6,916 nucleotides of DNA, taken from Desulfuromonas sp964536375. Lineage in GTDB: Bacteria > Desulfobacterota > Desulfuromonadia > Desulfuromonadales > Desulfuromonadaceae. Below are positions 6,836-6,916 of this stretch, piece after piece. Every line of letters begins with the position of its first letter. The first letter of the stretch is position 1. The notes under the pieces are model-generated. The model had not been told where the DNA came from. It made no database searches and saw only the letters and a program-made list of their open reading frames with translations. The position numbers and the translations under genes were made by a program. The stretch covers positions 1 to 6,916 of the forward strand of contig CAZHXF010000075.1 in assembly GCA_964536375.1 (NCBI GenBank), read 5' to 3'.

Positions 6836-6916
6836 TTTGGTGGATAACGTAGGGGCGGACCCCTGTGTCCGCCCAGATTAACGTGTCCACCCATATAACA
6901 GAAAATAACAACAACC
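6836..6916. other. Non-coding region after mshG
   Basis: No start codon or ribosome binding site is visible on the + strand. Most of the stretch is a palindromic repeat (6839-6891), and the last 25 bases are A-rich. By synteny mshF should lie just beyond the window. A reverse-strand frame across this region encodes a GGHRGPPLRYP stretch, a kind of spurious peptide produced by repeats of this type, and is not a gene. Confidence 0.6.
6839..6891. repeat. GTAG-headed palindromic repeat (REP/MITE-like) with nested stems
   Basis: The core is GTAG (6849-6852) followed by a perfect 8-bp stem, GGGCGGAC (6853-6860) with GTCCGCCC (6867-6874), and a 6-base loop CCCTGT. A GTAG next to a GC-rich palindrome is characteristic of REP elements mobilised by RAYT-type (Y1/IS200-like) transposases. 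Outside it, GGTGGATAACGT (6839-6850) can pair with ACGTGTCCACC (6881-6891) over 11 pairs, with one bulged A and one G-T wobble. This gives a 53-base nested hairpin. No T-run follows the core, so it is a poor intrinsic terminator. It may instead block 3' exonucleases or partly attenuate read-through. That it is repeated in this genome cannot be shown from one copy. Confidence 0.7.

Noticed and set aside
6853..6880. Intrinsic terminator for the operon
   Set aside because: The stem is strong, but it is followed by AGATTA and not by a T-run on either strand, and MSHA operons normally continue into mshF. It fits better as a REP-type repeat.
6691..6894. 67-residue reverse-strand frame over the end of mshG and the repeat
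   Set aside because: It runs antisense to the intact mshG end, and its N-terminal part (GGHRGPPLRYP) is just the translated palindromic repeat. No ribosome binding site or family similarity is visible.

Overview
The window is a five-gene block of a MSHA-type (mannose-sensitive haemagglutinin) type IV pilus assembly operon. All genes are on the + strand, in the order mshL - mshM - mshN - mshE - mshG. This is the order of the assembly half of the MSHA locus in Vibrio, Shewanella and many other Gammaproteobacteria. Gene order, protein signatures and moderate GC content point to a gammaproteobacterium, probably an aquatic or marine-type lineage. I cannot name the genus from this sequence alone.

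Layout. Positions 1-42 probably hold the last codons of the upstream gene, expected by synteny to be mshK, but this is too short to identify. A 61-base AT-rich gap with a strong ribosome binding site leads into mshL, the outer-membrane lipoprotein secretin, whose best start is at 104. After 10 bases comes mshM (ExeA/GspA-like AAA+ ATPase with a C-terminal membrane segment). mshN (single-pass, TPR-containing) overlaps mshM by 4 bases. mshE (GspE/PilB-type assembly ATPase with an N-terminal c-di-GMP-binding MshEN domain) follows after 2 bases. mshG (GspF/PilC-type inner-membrane platform) starts 22 bases later. From 6836 the window is non-coding and holds a GTAG-headed palindromic repeat element of REP/MITE type. 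The next gene, expected to be mshF, is not reached.

How the genes work together. MshE hydrolyses ATP at the cytoplasmic face and drives MshG, which extracts pilins from the inner membrane and adds them to the pilus base. The fibre leaves through the MshL secretin. MshM and MshN resemble the GspA/GspB (ExeA/ExeB) pair that helps assemble or place secretins, so they likely do this for MshL. The c-di-GMP site on MshE would make pilus extension responsive to this second messenger.

All five genes look intact, with complete family motifs. I see no transposase, CRISPR array, tRNA, rRNA or phage gene, and no evidence of a previously undescribed system. The points most worth checking are the palindromic repeat after mshG, the MshE c-di-GMP motif, the corrected mshL start and the MshM membrane tail.
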